Shown piece after piece: positions 27,501 to 36,240 of a stretch of DNA of 58,215 nucleotides. The translations under genes and the position numbers were made by a program. Position 1 is the stretch's first letter; the number at the start of each line of letters is the position of its first letter. The notes under the pieces are model-generated. The model made no database searches. It saw only the letters and a program-made list of their open reading frames with translations, and had not been told where the DNA came from. Source of the stretch: Candidatus Brockarchaeota archaeon (GTDB lineage Archaea > Thermoproteota > EX4484-205 > JAAOZP01); NCBI GenBank assembly GCA_017601345.1, contig JAFNIT010000001.1, positions 76,835 to 135,049 of the forward strand, read 5' to 3'.

Positions 27501-27942
27501 GGTCACCGGGAAACGCTTCAGAGCAAAGGTTTTCATGGGAATAATTTACTATCAGAGGCTTCATCACATGGTTAAGGACAAGATGCACGCAAGAGCTAGG
27601 GGGCAGGTCCAGATGCTTACGCATCAGCCTACTGAGGGAAGGTCCAGGGGCGGCGGCTTAAGGTTTGGAGAGATGGAGAGAGACTGTCTAGTAGGACACG
27701 GTGCAGCTAGGCTTCTCCAAGACAGACTCTTAGAGGAATCTGATAGAACAATAGTGTACGTTTGCGAGAAATGCGGAACCTTTGCTTATTACGATGCTAA
27801 GCAGAAGAAACACGTCTGCCCACTATGTGAAAAGGGGAAGGATATAAGCGGCGTAGAAATGTCCTACGCATTCAAGCTCCTGCTTCAGGAGTTGATGAGC
27901 CTCGGAATATTTCCGAGGCTAAGAGTTAGGGAGAGGGTGTAG
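24589..27942 (+). CDS. rpoB: DNA-directed RNA polymerase subunit B (unsplit)
   Basis: This is the second largest subunit of RNA polymerase, kept as one chain of about 1117 residues (methanogens and some others split it into B' and B''). Landmarks in order: GGYFVINGSERVIV near residue 150, the fork region DRTNYLSVLSHLRRIQSPL, HPTQWGKLDPNETPEG, SHPYNMEDAIVLN, the active-site GDKFASRSGQKGVIG, KDKMHARARG with LTHQPTEGRSRGGG, and a C-terminal zinc site (CEKCG...CPLC). I take ATG at 24589; a TTG three codons earlier is also in frame. Confidence 0.98.
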   Translation: MAEELSESDLWVVAEQYIKSIGLARHHIDSFNEFVDKDMQKIVDEVKNVEVTVEDKTIRVEFGEIRVHVPRIVEPSGAVRNVYPMEARMRNFTYSAPVYLEIKELRDGRETRQEALIGEIPIMVNSRYCALAGLSPEARIRLGEDPYDPGGYFVINGSERVIVGVEDLAPNRIILEEKKIGPYSFYIARVFSTTVGYRTRVEVRLKGQSNELKVYLPGVGQEIPFVVMLRALGMVSDREIAEHVSPFPEIQELLAPSFDAAQNIMSKEDAIMYIGNRVAYGQSDKVRLNKTQNVLDKILLPHIGMDESARYSKALFLCEMAERILAMKLGWRPPDDKDHYKNKRIRLAGGLLAELFRTSFRRMVRDFRYQLEKFSLRHRAIYSFSNLITTSLITDSINQAMATGNWGKRLVGVTQLLDRTNYLSVLSHLRRIQSPLSRSQSNFDARDLHPTQWGKLDPNETPEGVNCGLVKNMSIGTQVSVSADKSVLDKILSKFGLVPVTKADPATRSTAAKIFIDGVLVGYSHSGEALVKEIRGLRRRGVIPPEINVAYYEFNYGGRIVKEIYFNADPGRVRRPLIVVEEGQVKLTKDHVSKLVLGKMSFEDLVTNGVVEFLDADEEENAIIAMSLKDVTSETTHLEISPILMFGVVSSSIPFAEHNHSPRNTYEAAMAKQALGLPFANISNSFYTTFHVMTYPQIPLVVSRVDPIIGLDKRPIGQNFMVAVLSHPYNMEDAIVLNAASIQRGLARSTTYKSYEVEARRYPMGEVDRIEKPDSQVRGYRGDEAYAKIEDDGIVSVEAEVKGGEVIVGRSSPPRFFEEYKELVFQAPARRDSSVALKPSESGYVDSVIITEDLENDRLIKVRIRDHRIPEIGDKFASRSGQKGVIGMLVPQTDMPFTEDGLVPDLLINPHAIPSRMTISHFLESLFGVAAALEGRQMDGTTFIHTPEQEIQKILEAHGFSPYGEFDFIDGVTGKRFRAKVFMGIIYYQRLHHMVKDKMHARARGQVQMLTHQPTEGRSRGGGLRFGEMERDCLVGHGAARLLQDRLLEESDRTIVYVCEKCGTFAYYDAKQKKHVCPLCEKGKDISGVEMSYAFKLLLQELMSLGIFPRLRVRERV

Positions 27943-27946
27943 GAGA

Positions 27947-30900
27947 ATGAGCCAGGAAGTTGAGATAAAGCAACTGGATTCGATAAAGTTTGGAGTACTA
28001 TCCCCGACAGAGATAAGGAGGCTCTCTGTGATGGAAATAACAACAGACGAGACTTATGACCAGGACGGTCTCTCCGTCCCAGGCGGGATAATGGATACGC
28101 GCTTAGGAACCATAGAGCCGAGGCAGAGATGCAAGACCTGCGGCAACTTACCCGACAAATGTCCGGGACACTTCGGGCACATAGAGTTACCCGTCCCAGT
28201 GATACACGTTTCGTTCGCACGAGAAATTGAACGCGTTCTGCAATCAACTTGCAGGCAATGCGGCAGAATATTGCTGCCAAACGACAGGATAAACTATTAC
28301 AGGGAGAAGATGAAGGAGTACGAGGAGTTATACGGCATCGTGCCCGAGCAGATTTTCGACCAGATAAAGGATGAGGTTAGGAGGGCCAACAGGTGCCCGC
28401 ATTGCGGGGCTGAGAAATACCAGATAAAGCTCGAGAGGCCTACGAAGTTCTACGAGAGAGACCCAGACGGGGCCCTTAGGCTTCTAAACTCCCGGATAAT
28501 AAGGGAGCGTTTAAACTCAATCCCCAACGACGACCTTAGGCTTCTAAACATAGATCCTGAGGTTGCTCATCCAGCGTGGTACGTCATAGAAGTCCTGCCG
28601 GTTCCACCCATCCAGGTTAGACCCTCCATAATACTTGAAACCGGCGAGAGGTCTGAAGACGATTTGACGCATAAGCTTGTCGACATAATAAGGACAGCGC
28701 GTAGAATAAGGGAGTACATAGAGTCTGGAGCATCCCCCTTGATAATACAGGACCATGAGGACCTCCTACAGTATCACGTGACGACTTATTTCGACAACGA
28801 AGCCGTGGGAGTACTCCCGGCACAGCACAGGACGCGTAAGACGCTGAGGACGCTAGCGCAAAGGCTGAAGGGAAAGGAGGGGCGTTTCAGGAAAAACCTC
28901 TCAGGGAAAAGAGTTGACTTCTCCGCTAGGACGGTAATATCTCCCGACCCCTATATCGATATTGATGAAGTCGGCGTCCCAGTGGAGGTTGCTAAAATAC
29001 TCACAGTGCCTGAGAGGGTCACCTACTGGAATAGGGACCGGTTGATGCAGCTCGTCAGAAACGGGCCGTTTACACACCCTGGTTCAGAGTACATAATTAG
29101 GCCGAGTGGTGCTAAGCATAAGCTTCAGTTTGTTGAGAACAGAGATTCCCTCGCTGAAGCACTTGACATAGGTTTCGTTGTTGAAAGACACTTGTTAGAC
29201 GGGGATTTCGTGATTTTCAACAGGCAGCCTTCGCTCCACCGTCTCTCAATGCTCGGACACAGAGTGAGAGTACTCCCGGGGAAGACTTTTAGACTGAACC
29301 CAAGCGTCTGCCCGCCTTACAACGCTGACTTCGACGGTGATGAGATGAACCTCCATGTGCCGCAGAGCCTCGAGGCCTCCGTTGAGACAAGCATGCTCCT
29401 AGGAGTTAAGAATCACTATCTTACTCCAAGGTATGGCGCACCCATTATGGGTGCGATAAGGGACTTCATAACAGGAGCCTACCTCCTCACTCGGAAAGAC
29501 ACCTATTTTACTAAAGAGGAGTTTGCGAGAATAGTGTATGCTGCAGGCTATGAGGGCGAGCTTCCTGAGCCCGAGGTCAAGACGCCAGAACCTTTGTGGT
29601 CGGGTCGGCAGGCAGTCAGCCTTCTGCTTAGGAAGGACTTTAACTATGTGAATAAGACTAGCGTGGGAGATACTGCGAGCAAGGAGGAGGCGGAGATAGT
29701 TATAAAGAACGGTAAAATAGTATCCGGAGTTATCGACAAAGCCTCCATAGGAGCTGAGAAAGCGGACACTATCCTGCACAGGATAATAAAAAAGTATGGA
29801 GCTGAGGAAGGCCACAGATTCGTCTCATCATTCGAGAAAATGGTTAGGGAATTCCTTCTTCTAAGAGGCTTCAGCTTTAGTTATAGGGATGTAGAACTGC
29901 CTAAGAGTGTTCAGGAAAAAGTTAGTAAAGAAGTGGCCCAGGCCGATGCTGAGGTGGATAAGCTGCTTGAAGAGTGGAAGAAGGGCAAGATAAAGAGGAT
30001 CCCTGGGATGAGCGAGGAGGAGAGCCTAGAGGCCTACATAATGGATGCTCTTTCAAACGTTAGGAGCAGAGTTGGAGCCCTTGTCTCTTCGGCCTTGGGG
30101 CTGGATAACAGTATGGTAGTGATGACTAAGACCGGTGCGAGGGGTTCAGACCTTAACGTCGGGCAAATATCCGGCTGCCTGGGACAACAGGCTCTAAGAG
30201 GTAAGAGAATATTCAAGGGGTATTTTGAGAGACCTCTTCCGCATTTCCACAGGGGAGACCTAGGCCCCCTTGCAAGAGGATTCATAAAGGCTAATTATTA
30301 CATGGGTCTTTCACCAATAGAGCTCTTCTACCACTCCATGAGCGGACGAGAGTCCCTTGTGGACACTGCGGTTAGAACCCAGCAGAGCGGATATTTGCAG
30401 CGCAGATTAATACATGCACTGGAATCCCTTAGAGTAGAGTACGACGGGACTGTGAGAGACTCCTACGGGAATATAGTTGACATAATATACGGCGACGATG
30501 GCGTAGACCCGTCTAAGAGCGATCATGGAAAGTCTGTCGATGCTTTCAGAATACTTGAAGAATACTTGTTGTCCCTACCGAAAAAGGGCAATCCAGCAAG
30601 CAGACAGGCCGTTAAGAAGATGATCGAGGAACATGGCAGAATACTTCCGCTCAACGTCAAGAAGGAGACTTTCCACGCGATAATCTCTAAGCGTCTCCCG
30701 GCTTCAGTCGCTAGGAAAGTTGTGGAAAGGGTTGTTGAAGAGTATAAGCGGGCGCTTGTAGAAGCTGGTGAAAGCGTCGGGATCGTTGCAGCACAATCTA
30801 TAGGAGAACCCGGCACCCAGATGACTCTGAGAACCTTCCACTACGCTGGCGTAAGAGAGGCGAATGTGACCCTGGGACTGCCAAGGCTTATCGAACTGCT

Positions 30901-31795
30901 TGACGCTAGGAAGACGCCGAAGACGCCGATGATGACGGTTTACCTGAAGAAACCGTATAACGAGGATTATAGCAGAGCACTCAGAGTCGCTAAGAAAATG
31001 GTTTACACGACGATTGAGGACGTGGCTAGAATAGGTTTGAAATCAACCACGGCATACGACTATCTCGTCATATATCCAGTTAAAGAATGGCTGGCCGAAA
31101 GAGGGCTTTCTGAAGAAGACTTACAGAAGGTCTTTAAGACGCTCAACATAAAGTTTAACGTTAAGAGCGACGGCACTATTGAAATACCAATTAAGAACGA
31201 TGCTGAGAAGTTTGAAGCCAAGATAAGAAAGACTCCAGTAAGCGGAATAACCGGAGTAAAAGGAGTCTTATTGAAGGAGGAGAACAAGGAGTACTGTATA
31301 ATAACGGAGGGGAGTAATCTCGCAGAGGTCTTTAACATTCCGGAGGTGGATTACACAAGGACGGTGAGCAATGACATCCATGAGATAGCGGAGGTGCTCG
31401 GCATAGAAGCAGCCAGGGCTGCTTTAATAAACGAAATGTGGAAGACGCTTAATGAACAGGGTCTGGACGTTGACTGGAGACACCTCTCGCTCGTCGCTAG
31501 TGCGATGACTCAAGACGGGACTGTTAAACAGATAGGTAGACACGGAGTGAGCGGGAGCAAGCAGAGCGTCCTAGCTAAAGCAGCTTTCGAAAGAGCTGTT
31601 CAAGTCCTAGTTGAGGGGGCTGTAGCAGGCATGGAGGATAAGCTCCTCGGCATGACTGAGAGAGTGCTCGCAGGCTCTGAGATCTACGCTGGAACAGGCA
31701 TGGTCAAGGTATATGTTGATATAGAAGGCTTTACGAGGAGTAGGAGTGATCCTGAAGATGTCGGAGGAGAAAGCGTCTCTAAGCAGCAAGCTTGA
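27947..31795 (+). CDS. rpoA: DNA-directed RNA polymerase subunit A, A' and A'' in one chain
   Basis: One 1282-residue frame covers what most archaea encode as two genes, A' and A''. The A' part has the zinc site CKTCGNLPDKCPGHFGH near residue 62, the NRQPSLHRLSMLGH segment and the metal-binding NADFDGDEMN loop near residue 458. The A'' part starts before SVGIVAAQSIGEPGTQMTL (near 942) and includes the trigger-loop end RTFHYAGV and the C-terminal MTQDGTVKQIGRHGVSGSK. No stop, start or intein interrupts the usual A'/A'' junction. An unsplit subunit is known from Thaumarchaeota and relatives. It begins 4 bp after RpoB. Confidence 0.97.
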   Translation: MSQEVEIKQLDSIKFGVLSPTEIRRLSVMEITTDETYDQDGLSVPGGIMDTRLGTIEPRQRCKTCGNLPDKCPGHFGHIELPVPVIHVSFAREIERVLQSTCRQCGRILLPNDRINYYREKMKEYEELYGIVPEQIFDQIKDEVRRANRCPHCGAEKYQIKLERPTKFYERDPDGALRLLNSRIIRERLNSIPNDDLRLLNIDPEVAHPAWYVIEVLPVPPIQVRPSIILETGERSEDDLTHKLVDIIRTARRIREYIESGASPLIIQDHEDLLQYHVTTYFDNEAVGVLPAQHRTRKTLRTLAQRLKGKEGRFRKNLSGKRVDFSARTVISPDPYIDIDEVGVPVEVAKILTVPERVTYWNRDRLMQLVRNGPFTHPGSEYIIRPSGAKHKLQFVENRDSLAEALDIGFVVERHLLDGDFVIFNRQPSLHRLSMLGHRVRVLPGKTFRLNPSVCPPYNADFDGDEMNLHVPQSLEASVETSMLLGVKNHYLTPRYGAPIMGAIRDFITGAYLLTRKDTYFTKEEFARIVYAAGYEGELPEPEVKTPEPLWSGRQAVSLLLRKDFNYVNKTSVGDTASKEEAEIVIKNGKIVSGVIDKASIGAEKADTILHRIIKKYGAEEGHRFVSSFEKMVREFLLLRGFSFSYRDVELPKSVQEKVSKEVAQADAEVDKLLEEWKKGKIKRIPGMSEEESLEAYIMDALSNVRSRVGALVSSALGLDNSMVVMTKTGARGSDLNVGQISGCLGQQALRGKRIFKGYFERPLPHFHRGDLGPLARGFIKANYYMGLSPIELFYHSMSGRESLVDTAVRTQQSGYLQRRLIHALESLRVEYDGTVRDSYGNIVDIIYGDDGVDPSKSDHGKSVDAFRILEEYLLSLPKKGNPASRQAVKKMIEEHGRILPLNVKKETFHAIISKRLPASVARKVVERVVEEYKRALVEAGESVGIVAAQSIGEPGTQMTLRTFHYAGVREANVTLGLPRLIELLDARKTPKTPMMTVYLKKPYNEDYSRALRVAKKMVYTTIEDVARIGLKSTTAYDYLVIYPVKEWLAERGLSEEDLQKVFKTLNIKFNVKSDGTIEIPIKNDAEKFEAKIRKTPVSGITGVKGVLLKEENKEYCIITEGSNLAEVFNIPEVDYTRTVSNDIHEIAEVLGIEAARAALINEMWKTLNEQGLDVDWRHLSLVASAMTQDGTVKQIGRHGVSGSKQSVLAKAAFERAVQVLVEGAVAGMEDKLLGMTERVLAGSEIYAGTGMVKVYVDIEGFTRSRSDPEDVGGESVSKQQA

Positions 31796-32069
31796 GCTCC
31801 TTGCTAAGACAGGCAGTTTCGTAACTGGTTTCAACGAGGTCTATAGGCTTGTGCTACGAGGTAAGCTGGAGGGAGTAATATATATCTCGAAACTGCCGGA
31901 GCCGTATCTTGGGATGCTTAAAAACGCTCTGGATCTTTCCAAGACTCCGTCTATAGTCTATGAGGGGTCTCGCGTAGCATTAGGAAAGGCGTTAAGCTTA
32001 AAATACCCGGTTGCAGTTGTAGGAATAGTAGATCAGGGAGAATCAAGGATACTGGAGGACCGTAAGTAA
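31758..32069 (+). CDS. rpl30e: 50S ribosomal protein L30e
   Basis: L30e is an RNA-binding ribosomal protein of the L7Ae-like fold. The protein has FVTGFNEVYRLVLRGKLEGVIYISK, a middle GMLKNALDL helix and the typical VYEGSRVALGKAL segment. The longest frame starts inside RpoA at a GTG (31746), but the ATG at 31758 (MSEEK) is more natural; both overlap the last codons of RpoA. Archaeal RNA polymerase operons usually carry L30e and NusA at this place. Confidence 0.94.
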   Translation: MSEEKASLSSKLELLAKTGSFVTGFNEVYRLVLRGKLEGVIYISKLPEPYLGMLKNALDLSKTPSIVYEGSRVALGKALSLKYPVAVVGIVDQGESRILEDRK

Positions 32070-32071
32070 AC

Positions 32072-32521
32072 ATGTCGAGTAAGAGTGATGTGAAAGTAAG
32101 CTGGTCAAACCAGGAGCTGAGCTACATCGGCTTCTTCGAGAATGCTACTGGAGCTAGAGTAGTTGATTGTCTAATAACCAATAATGATAAAACGGTCTTC
32201 TTCCTGCTTAAGTCGGAGGATTTCGAAAGGATTAGAAACAGCTGCAAGATTTTACTCCAGCACTTCTCTAAAAGAATAGGTAAGGAGGTGCATGTGATAG
32301 GTTTCCACGAAGACCTTGAAACCTTTCTCAGGCAAGCCCTCTATCCTGCTAGGGTGCTCAACGTACAGATTGAAAACGGGGTCAAGGGTGGGAGAGTAGT
32401 CTACGTGACAGTTAGCGAAATGGATAAGGGTAGGGCAATAGGTAGGAACGGCTTCAGAATACAGGGCATAAGGGAATTCGCAAAAAGATATTTTGGAGTA
32501 ATCGATGTTAAAATACGTTAG
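32072..32521 (+). CDS. nusA: Transcription factor NusA-like protein (two KH domains)
   Basis: Archaeal NusA homologs have only the KH domain pair. The 149-residue protein includes the first KH motif region ([15 protein letters not shown]) and a second with the GxxG-type loop in [19 protein letters not shown] near residue 120. It probably binds RNA in transcription or ribosome assembly; the exact role in archaea is unsettled. It follows L30e by 2 bp. Confidence 0.94.
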   Translation: MSSKSDVKVSWSNQELSYIGFFENATGARVVDCLITNNDKTVFFLLKSEDFERIRNSCKILLQHFSKRIGKEVHVIGFHEDLETFLRQALYPARVLNVQIENGVKGGRVVYVTVSEMDKGRAIGRNGFRIQGIREFAKRYFGVIDVKIR

Positions 32522-32538
32522 GCAAGAAGATTAATAAG

Positions 32539-32994
32539 GTGCTTCTAAAACAATCCCCCTCGGGATTGGGAAGAGGAGAATTCGCAGCCAGGAAGCTGGT
32601 ACTCGTTCATAAGAAGTTCAGGTGGAGCTCTAGATACTATACTAAGAGGGTTCTGCGGCTTAAGGAGCTTTACGACCCATTGGAGGGGGCTCCCATGGCG
32701 AGGGGCATAGTTTTGGAAAAAGTTGGGATAGCAAGTAAGCAACCCAATAGCGCTGTGAGAAAATGTGTCAGAGTCCAGTTGATAAAAAACGGGAAGGAGG
32801 TTACTGCATTCGTGCCAAAGGACGGGGCTCTAAACTTCATAAACGAAAGGGATGAGGTTATTATCGCGGGCATAGGGGGCACTCTCGGAAGGTCGATGGG
32901 AGATATTCCCGGAGTAAGGTACAAGGTTATAAGCGTCAACGGCGTATCCCTAGACGCGCTCCTGAAAGGTAAGAAGCAAAAGCCCACAAGGTAA
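32539..32994 (+). CDS. rps12: 30S ribosomal protein S12
   Basis: S12 sits in the decoding centre. The 151-residue protein has the conserved [44 protein letters not shown] and [14 protein letters not shown] segments. The PNSA loop that holds the modified aspartate in bacteria is conserved as in other archaea. The start is GTG at 32539, and the N-terminus is slightly divergent ([11 protein letters not shown]) from the usual GKKSPRGL. It belongs to the RNA polymerase operon and precedes S7. Confidence 0.96.
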   Translation: MLLKQSPSGLGRGEFAARKLVLVHKKFRWSSRYYTKRVLRLKELYDPLEGAPMARGIVLEKVGIASKQPNSAVRKCVRVQLIKNGKEVTAFVPKDGALNFINERDEVIIAGIGGTLGRSMGDIPGVRYKVISVNGVSLDALLKGKKQKPTR

Positions 32995-33032
32995 AAACTT
33001 TTATAGACTCAGCAACGCATGCACTGCCCAGC

Positions 33033-33611
33033 TTGGCTAAGCCGAGTATAGGGTGTAAACTATTCGACAAGTGGAGTTTCGAAGGGATTGAAGTAAGGGA
33101 CCCTGGGCTAGCCCAAGTGGTAAGCCTTAAACCCGTTAGAATCCCCCATTCAGGCGGGAGGCATGAGAAAAGGAAATTCTGGAAGTATAACGTGAACATT
33201 GTTGAACGCTTAACGAACAGGATTGCTCAGACAGCCAGAGCAGGGGGAAGAAAAGCTAAGGCGATAAACATAGTTAAGGATGCTTTCGAAATAATAAGCC
33301 TTCAAACGGGCAGGAACCCCATAGAGATTCTCGTCGAAGCAATCGTAAACTCTGCCCCGAGGGAAGACACCACAAGGGTAAGCTACGGCGGCATAGTCTA
33401 CTACCAGTCTGTAGACATCTCGCCTGGTAGGAGAGTAGACCTTGCGATAAGAAACATCGTGGACGGGGCTAAGATGAAGAGCTTTAAAAACAGGAAGACG
33501 ATTGCGGAGGCACTTGCCGAAGAAATAATCAACGCTGCCAACAACGATGACTCCAGTTATGCGGTCTCCAGGAAGAAGGAGCTGGAGAGACACGCCGAAG
33601 CCTCGCGTTAG
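33033..33611 (+). CDS. rps7: 30S ribosomal protein S7
   Basis: S7 starts assembly of the 30S head. The 192-residue protein has LFDKWSFEGIEV, VERLTNRIAQTARAGG, EILVEAIVNSAPREDT and the C-terminal SGxxYAVSRKKELERHAEASR pattern typical of archaeal S7. The start is TTG at 33033, with an upstream AT-rich box in the gap (aaaacttttatag) that could be a second promoter. In most archaea EF-2 or EF-1 alpha follows; here IMP dehydrogenase comes between S7 and EF-1 alpha. Confidence 0.96.
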   Translation: MAKPSIGCKLFDKWSFEGIEVRDPGLAQVVSLKPVRIPHSGGRHEKRKFWKYNVNIVERLTNRIAQTARAGGRKAKAINIVKDAFEIISLQTGRNPIEILVEAIVNSAPREDTTRVSYGGIVYYQSVDISPGRRVDLAIRNIVDGAKMKSFKNRKTIAEALAEEIINAANNDDSSYAVSRKKELERHAEASR

Positions 33612-33685
33612 ATTTCAAGACTAGCCTGATTTTCAAGTGCCGAATGTGAAAAAACTTATAATCTAAGCCTCTTGAATAATCGAAT

Positions 33686-35116
33686 ATGGGGATATTTGAG
33701 GAAAAGCTTGAAAAAGCGGAAACCGCCTTCAACTTTGAGGATGTCATTCTACTACCGGGGTTTTCACAGATAGAGCCTAGGGAAATAGATTTGAAAACAA
33801 GTTTTTCAAAAAATATTCCGATAAACATTCCTTTCGTCTCATCGCCGATGGATACTGTGACCGAGTCTGAGATGGCGATAGCCCTCGCAAGACATGGTGG
33901 AATAGGCGTTGTGCACAGGAACTGCACTGCTGAAGAGGAGCTGGAGATGGTTAAAGCCGTAAAAAGAGCTGAGTCTTTCATAATCAGGGATGTGATAACG
34001 ATAAACAAAGAGGCTACTGTCGGAGAAGCTGCAGAAATAATGAGGAGACATAAGATATCTGGGCTCCCCGTTGTTGAGAACAATAGGCTAATCGGGATAA
34101 TAACTGGAAGGGATGTGAGGTTCACAAACCCCTCGATAAAGGTGGAGGAGGCTATGACTAGGGATGTCGTAGTAGCAAGCCCAAGCGTAACTCCCGAGGA
34201 GGCTGTAGAGCTAATGAAGAGGCACAGAGTTGAGAAGCTGCCGGTTGTAGATGATAACAAGAGGCTCGTTGGACTAATAACCTATAAGGATGTGGCGCTC
34301 AGAGGGGAATATAAGGAGGCGACTAGAGACTCCGAGGGTAGGCTGAGAGTTGCTGCAGCAGTATCCCCGTTCGACGTCGATAGGGCCAGGATGCTGGCGA
34401 AGCATGCAGATGCTCTGGTAATAGACGTCGCGCACTTCCACAATAGGAACGTTATAGAAGCAACACGAAAGCTTGTGAAAGAAGTGGACGTAGACATTGT
34501 AGTCGGGAGCCTGGGTACCAAGCAGGGAGTACTGGACTCAGTATCCAGAATAGAAAGCGTCTCCGGGCTCAGGATAGGGATTGGAAGCGGCTCAGCATGC
34601 ATAACGACAGAGATTACTAGAGCAGGAGCACCCACGCTCTTCGCAGTAGCCCAGGCTGCAGACGCCCTTGAAGAACTTGGTTTGAAAATACCGGTGATTG
34701 CAGACGGGGGAGTTAGGAACCCGGGGGATGTTGCGCTAGCAATAGCCTTAGGAGCATCATGCGCCATGTTGGGATATGTGTTAGCAGGATGCAAGGAGAG
34801 CCCGAGCCCCATGACCATAATAAACGGCAAGTACTTCAAGCTTCACAGAGGCATGGGAAGCCAGCCGGCGAGGCAGAAGAGAATGGCGTTGGATAGGTAT
34901 GCAACGCTGGCTAAAGAAATACCTGAGGGTACTGAAATCTGGGTGCCTTACCGTGGAGACGTAGCTTCAGTGATAAGCGAGTTCACAGCAGGAATAAGAG
35001 CAGCAATGGGCTACGCCGGAGCCTCCAACATCGAGGAGCTTAAGAAGAAGGGGAGAATCGCAAAAATAGTTTCGCGAAGAGACAGAAGCCAAGCGAGCCC
35101 AAGCATTATACTGTAG
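33686..35116 (+). CDS. guaB: IMP dehydrogenase with CBS domain pair
   Basis: The enzyme converts IMP to XMP, the committed step to guanine nucleotides. The 476-residue protein has the entry NFEDVILLPGFSQIEPREIDL, two CBS domains inserted at about residues 95-215, and the barrel with VIADGGVRNPGDVALAIALGA and HRGMGSQ. The active-site loop near residue 300 reads GSACITTE where most enzymes have GSICTTR or GSICITR; the cysteine and threonine remain but the next arginine is not there. This may be a divergent archaeal form or alter the reaction. It has its own TATA-like sequence upstream. Confidence 0.9.
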   Translation: MGIFEEKLEKAETAFNFEDVILLPGFSQIEPREIDLKTSFSKNIPINIPFVSSPMDTVTESEMAIALARHGGIGVVHRNCTAEEELEMVKAVKRAESFIIRDVITINKEATVGEAAEIMRRHKISGLPVVENNRLIGIITGRDVRFTNPSIKVEEAMTRDVVVASPSVTPEEAVELMKRHRVEKLPVVDDNKRLVGLITYKDVALRGEYKEATRDSEGRLRVAAAVSPFDVDRARMLAKHADALVIDVAHFHNRNVIEATRKLVKEVDVDIVVGSLGTKQGVLDSVSRIESVSGLRIGIGSGSACITTEITRAGAPTLFAVAQAADALEELGLKIPVIADGGVRNPGDVALAIALGASCAMLGYVLAGCKESPSPMTIINGKYFKLHRGMGSQPARQKRMALDRYATLAKEIPEGTEIWVPYRGDVASVISEFTAGIRAAMGYAGASNIEELKKKGRIAKIVSRRDRSQASPSIIL

Positions 35117-36240
35117 GAATCGGCAGGTCATGAAAGCCAAGCTCGCTCCCGAGGGAGGGATGTCGAGCTTATTGAAAGTTTTAACGCATGTTTTAGACCC
35201 TCCATTTCGATCGAAATATTTTCAGGTAACTCGTTCGATCACAAGGCATCTCCTATTTCCCATTAGAGCTTACACCCCTTAGAAAGAGGAGCTTACTAGT
35301 CCGGTGATGATTAAAAAGCTATTCTTAGGATTTTTAACTTTTAATTATCATTGTATTTTTTTCCTCATATTTTCTTTTTGCATCGTATGGGGAAAGAGGA
35401 TTTCGTGAACCTCTCAAACCTCTTCTTCTCCTCCGTGGTTAATACTAATTTGAAATCTTTAATTCTCATGCATAAGCCCCGTTTCTCAACTGCACGAGTT
35501 CCTGAACCTTTGGAACGGTGAGGCTCCCTATAATGGATATGGAGAAAGAAACAGCATAGACTATTTCTTAACAAAAAACTAGCCAGTATATGACAAGATA
35601 AAAATCAATATTACGGATATGTAGTATACCATGACGAAGATTTATCTATTCCTTCTATCATCGAGCCCAGTGAAATTCCGTTCTCGGACAGTATTATAGT
35701 TCTACCGTACAAGCCTTGTTTTATAGGATGAGCTATTTGACCAGGAATTCCAAATATTACAAACTCTTTTCCAGTCATAACTCCAGAGGCAACTTCATAC
35801 ACAGGATATGCATAAGCTGTTGGCTCATCCTAGTAGGTGAAAACTATCTTCAATCCACCTATTCTCGCTTTTCACTAAGATTTAATCGACATAGCGCAAG
35901 AATATCCATTAACTTATGCTTCTCTTTTCTTACCATACGAGTTTGAAATAACATACCAAATACCTAAATCATCTATTGCTGAAGCCAAGAGTTTTTATTG
36001 AACGTCATCTGAATTGGATGGCTTTCATCACCGGTATCCTCGCAACAGTTATTGCAGAAATAACTCTTAACTCAAGCTGTAAGAGATGAAAATGATTATG
36101 ACTGTTGATTAACATACCATACACCACTCATACATATTATAAAAATAGCCTTTAACAAAGCCCTTTCCACCTCCTTAAAACCCTAAACCTTAAATATCCC
36201 TCTATGAAGCTATTGGGACAGCAAGGAGGAAAGAAAAAAG
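35117..36240. other. 1.1-kb intergenic region before EF-1 alpha, with a possible gene remnant
   Basis: No complete gene is visible. Beyond a GC-rich hairpin at its start, a minus-strand frame running from about 35829 to 35611 reads like real protein (VYEVASGVMTGKEFVIFGIP, then IAHPIKQGLYGR) but has no proper start and stops upstream, so it may be the end of a decayed gene. I do not recognise it. The last 60 bp hold the EF-1 alpha promoter (TTAAATAT near 36190) and a strong ribosome binding site (AGGAGG near 36225). Confidence 0.4.
35139..35170 (+). terminator. GC-rich hairpin after IMP dehydrogenase
   Basis: AAGCTCG at 35139-35145 pairs perfectly with CGAGCTT at 35164-35170, and the loop itself can pair CTCCC with GGGAG. 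It begins 22 bp after the IMP dehydrogenase stop. It may be a 3' end stabiliser, a processing hairpin or a terminator; archaeal termination usually depends on T runs rather than hairpins, and none follows directly. Confidence 0.4.

Noticed and set aside
27947-31795. An intein or assembly artefact joining A' and A''
   Set aside because: No intein splice motifs are seen and the frame is continuous through the usual junction with conserved sequence on both sides; only reads could fully exclude a join.
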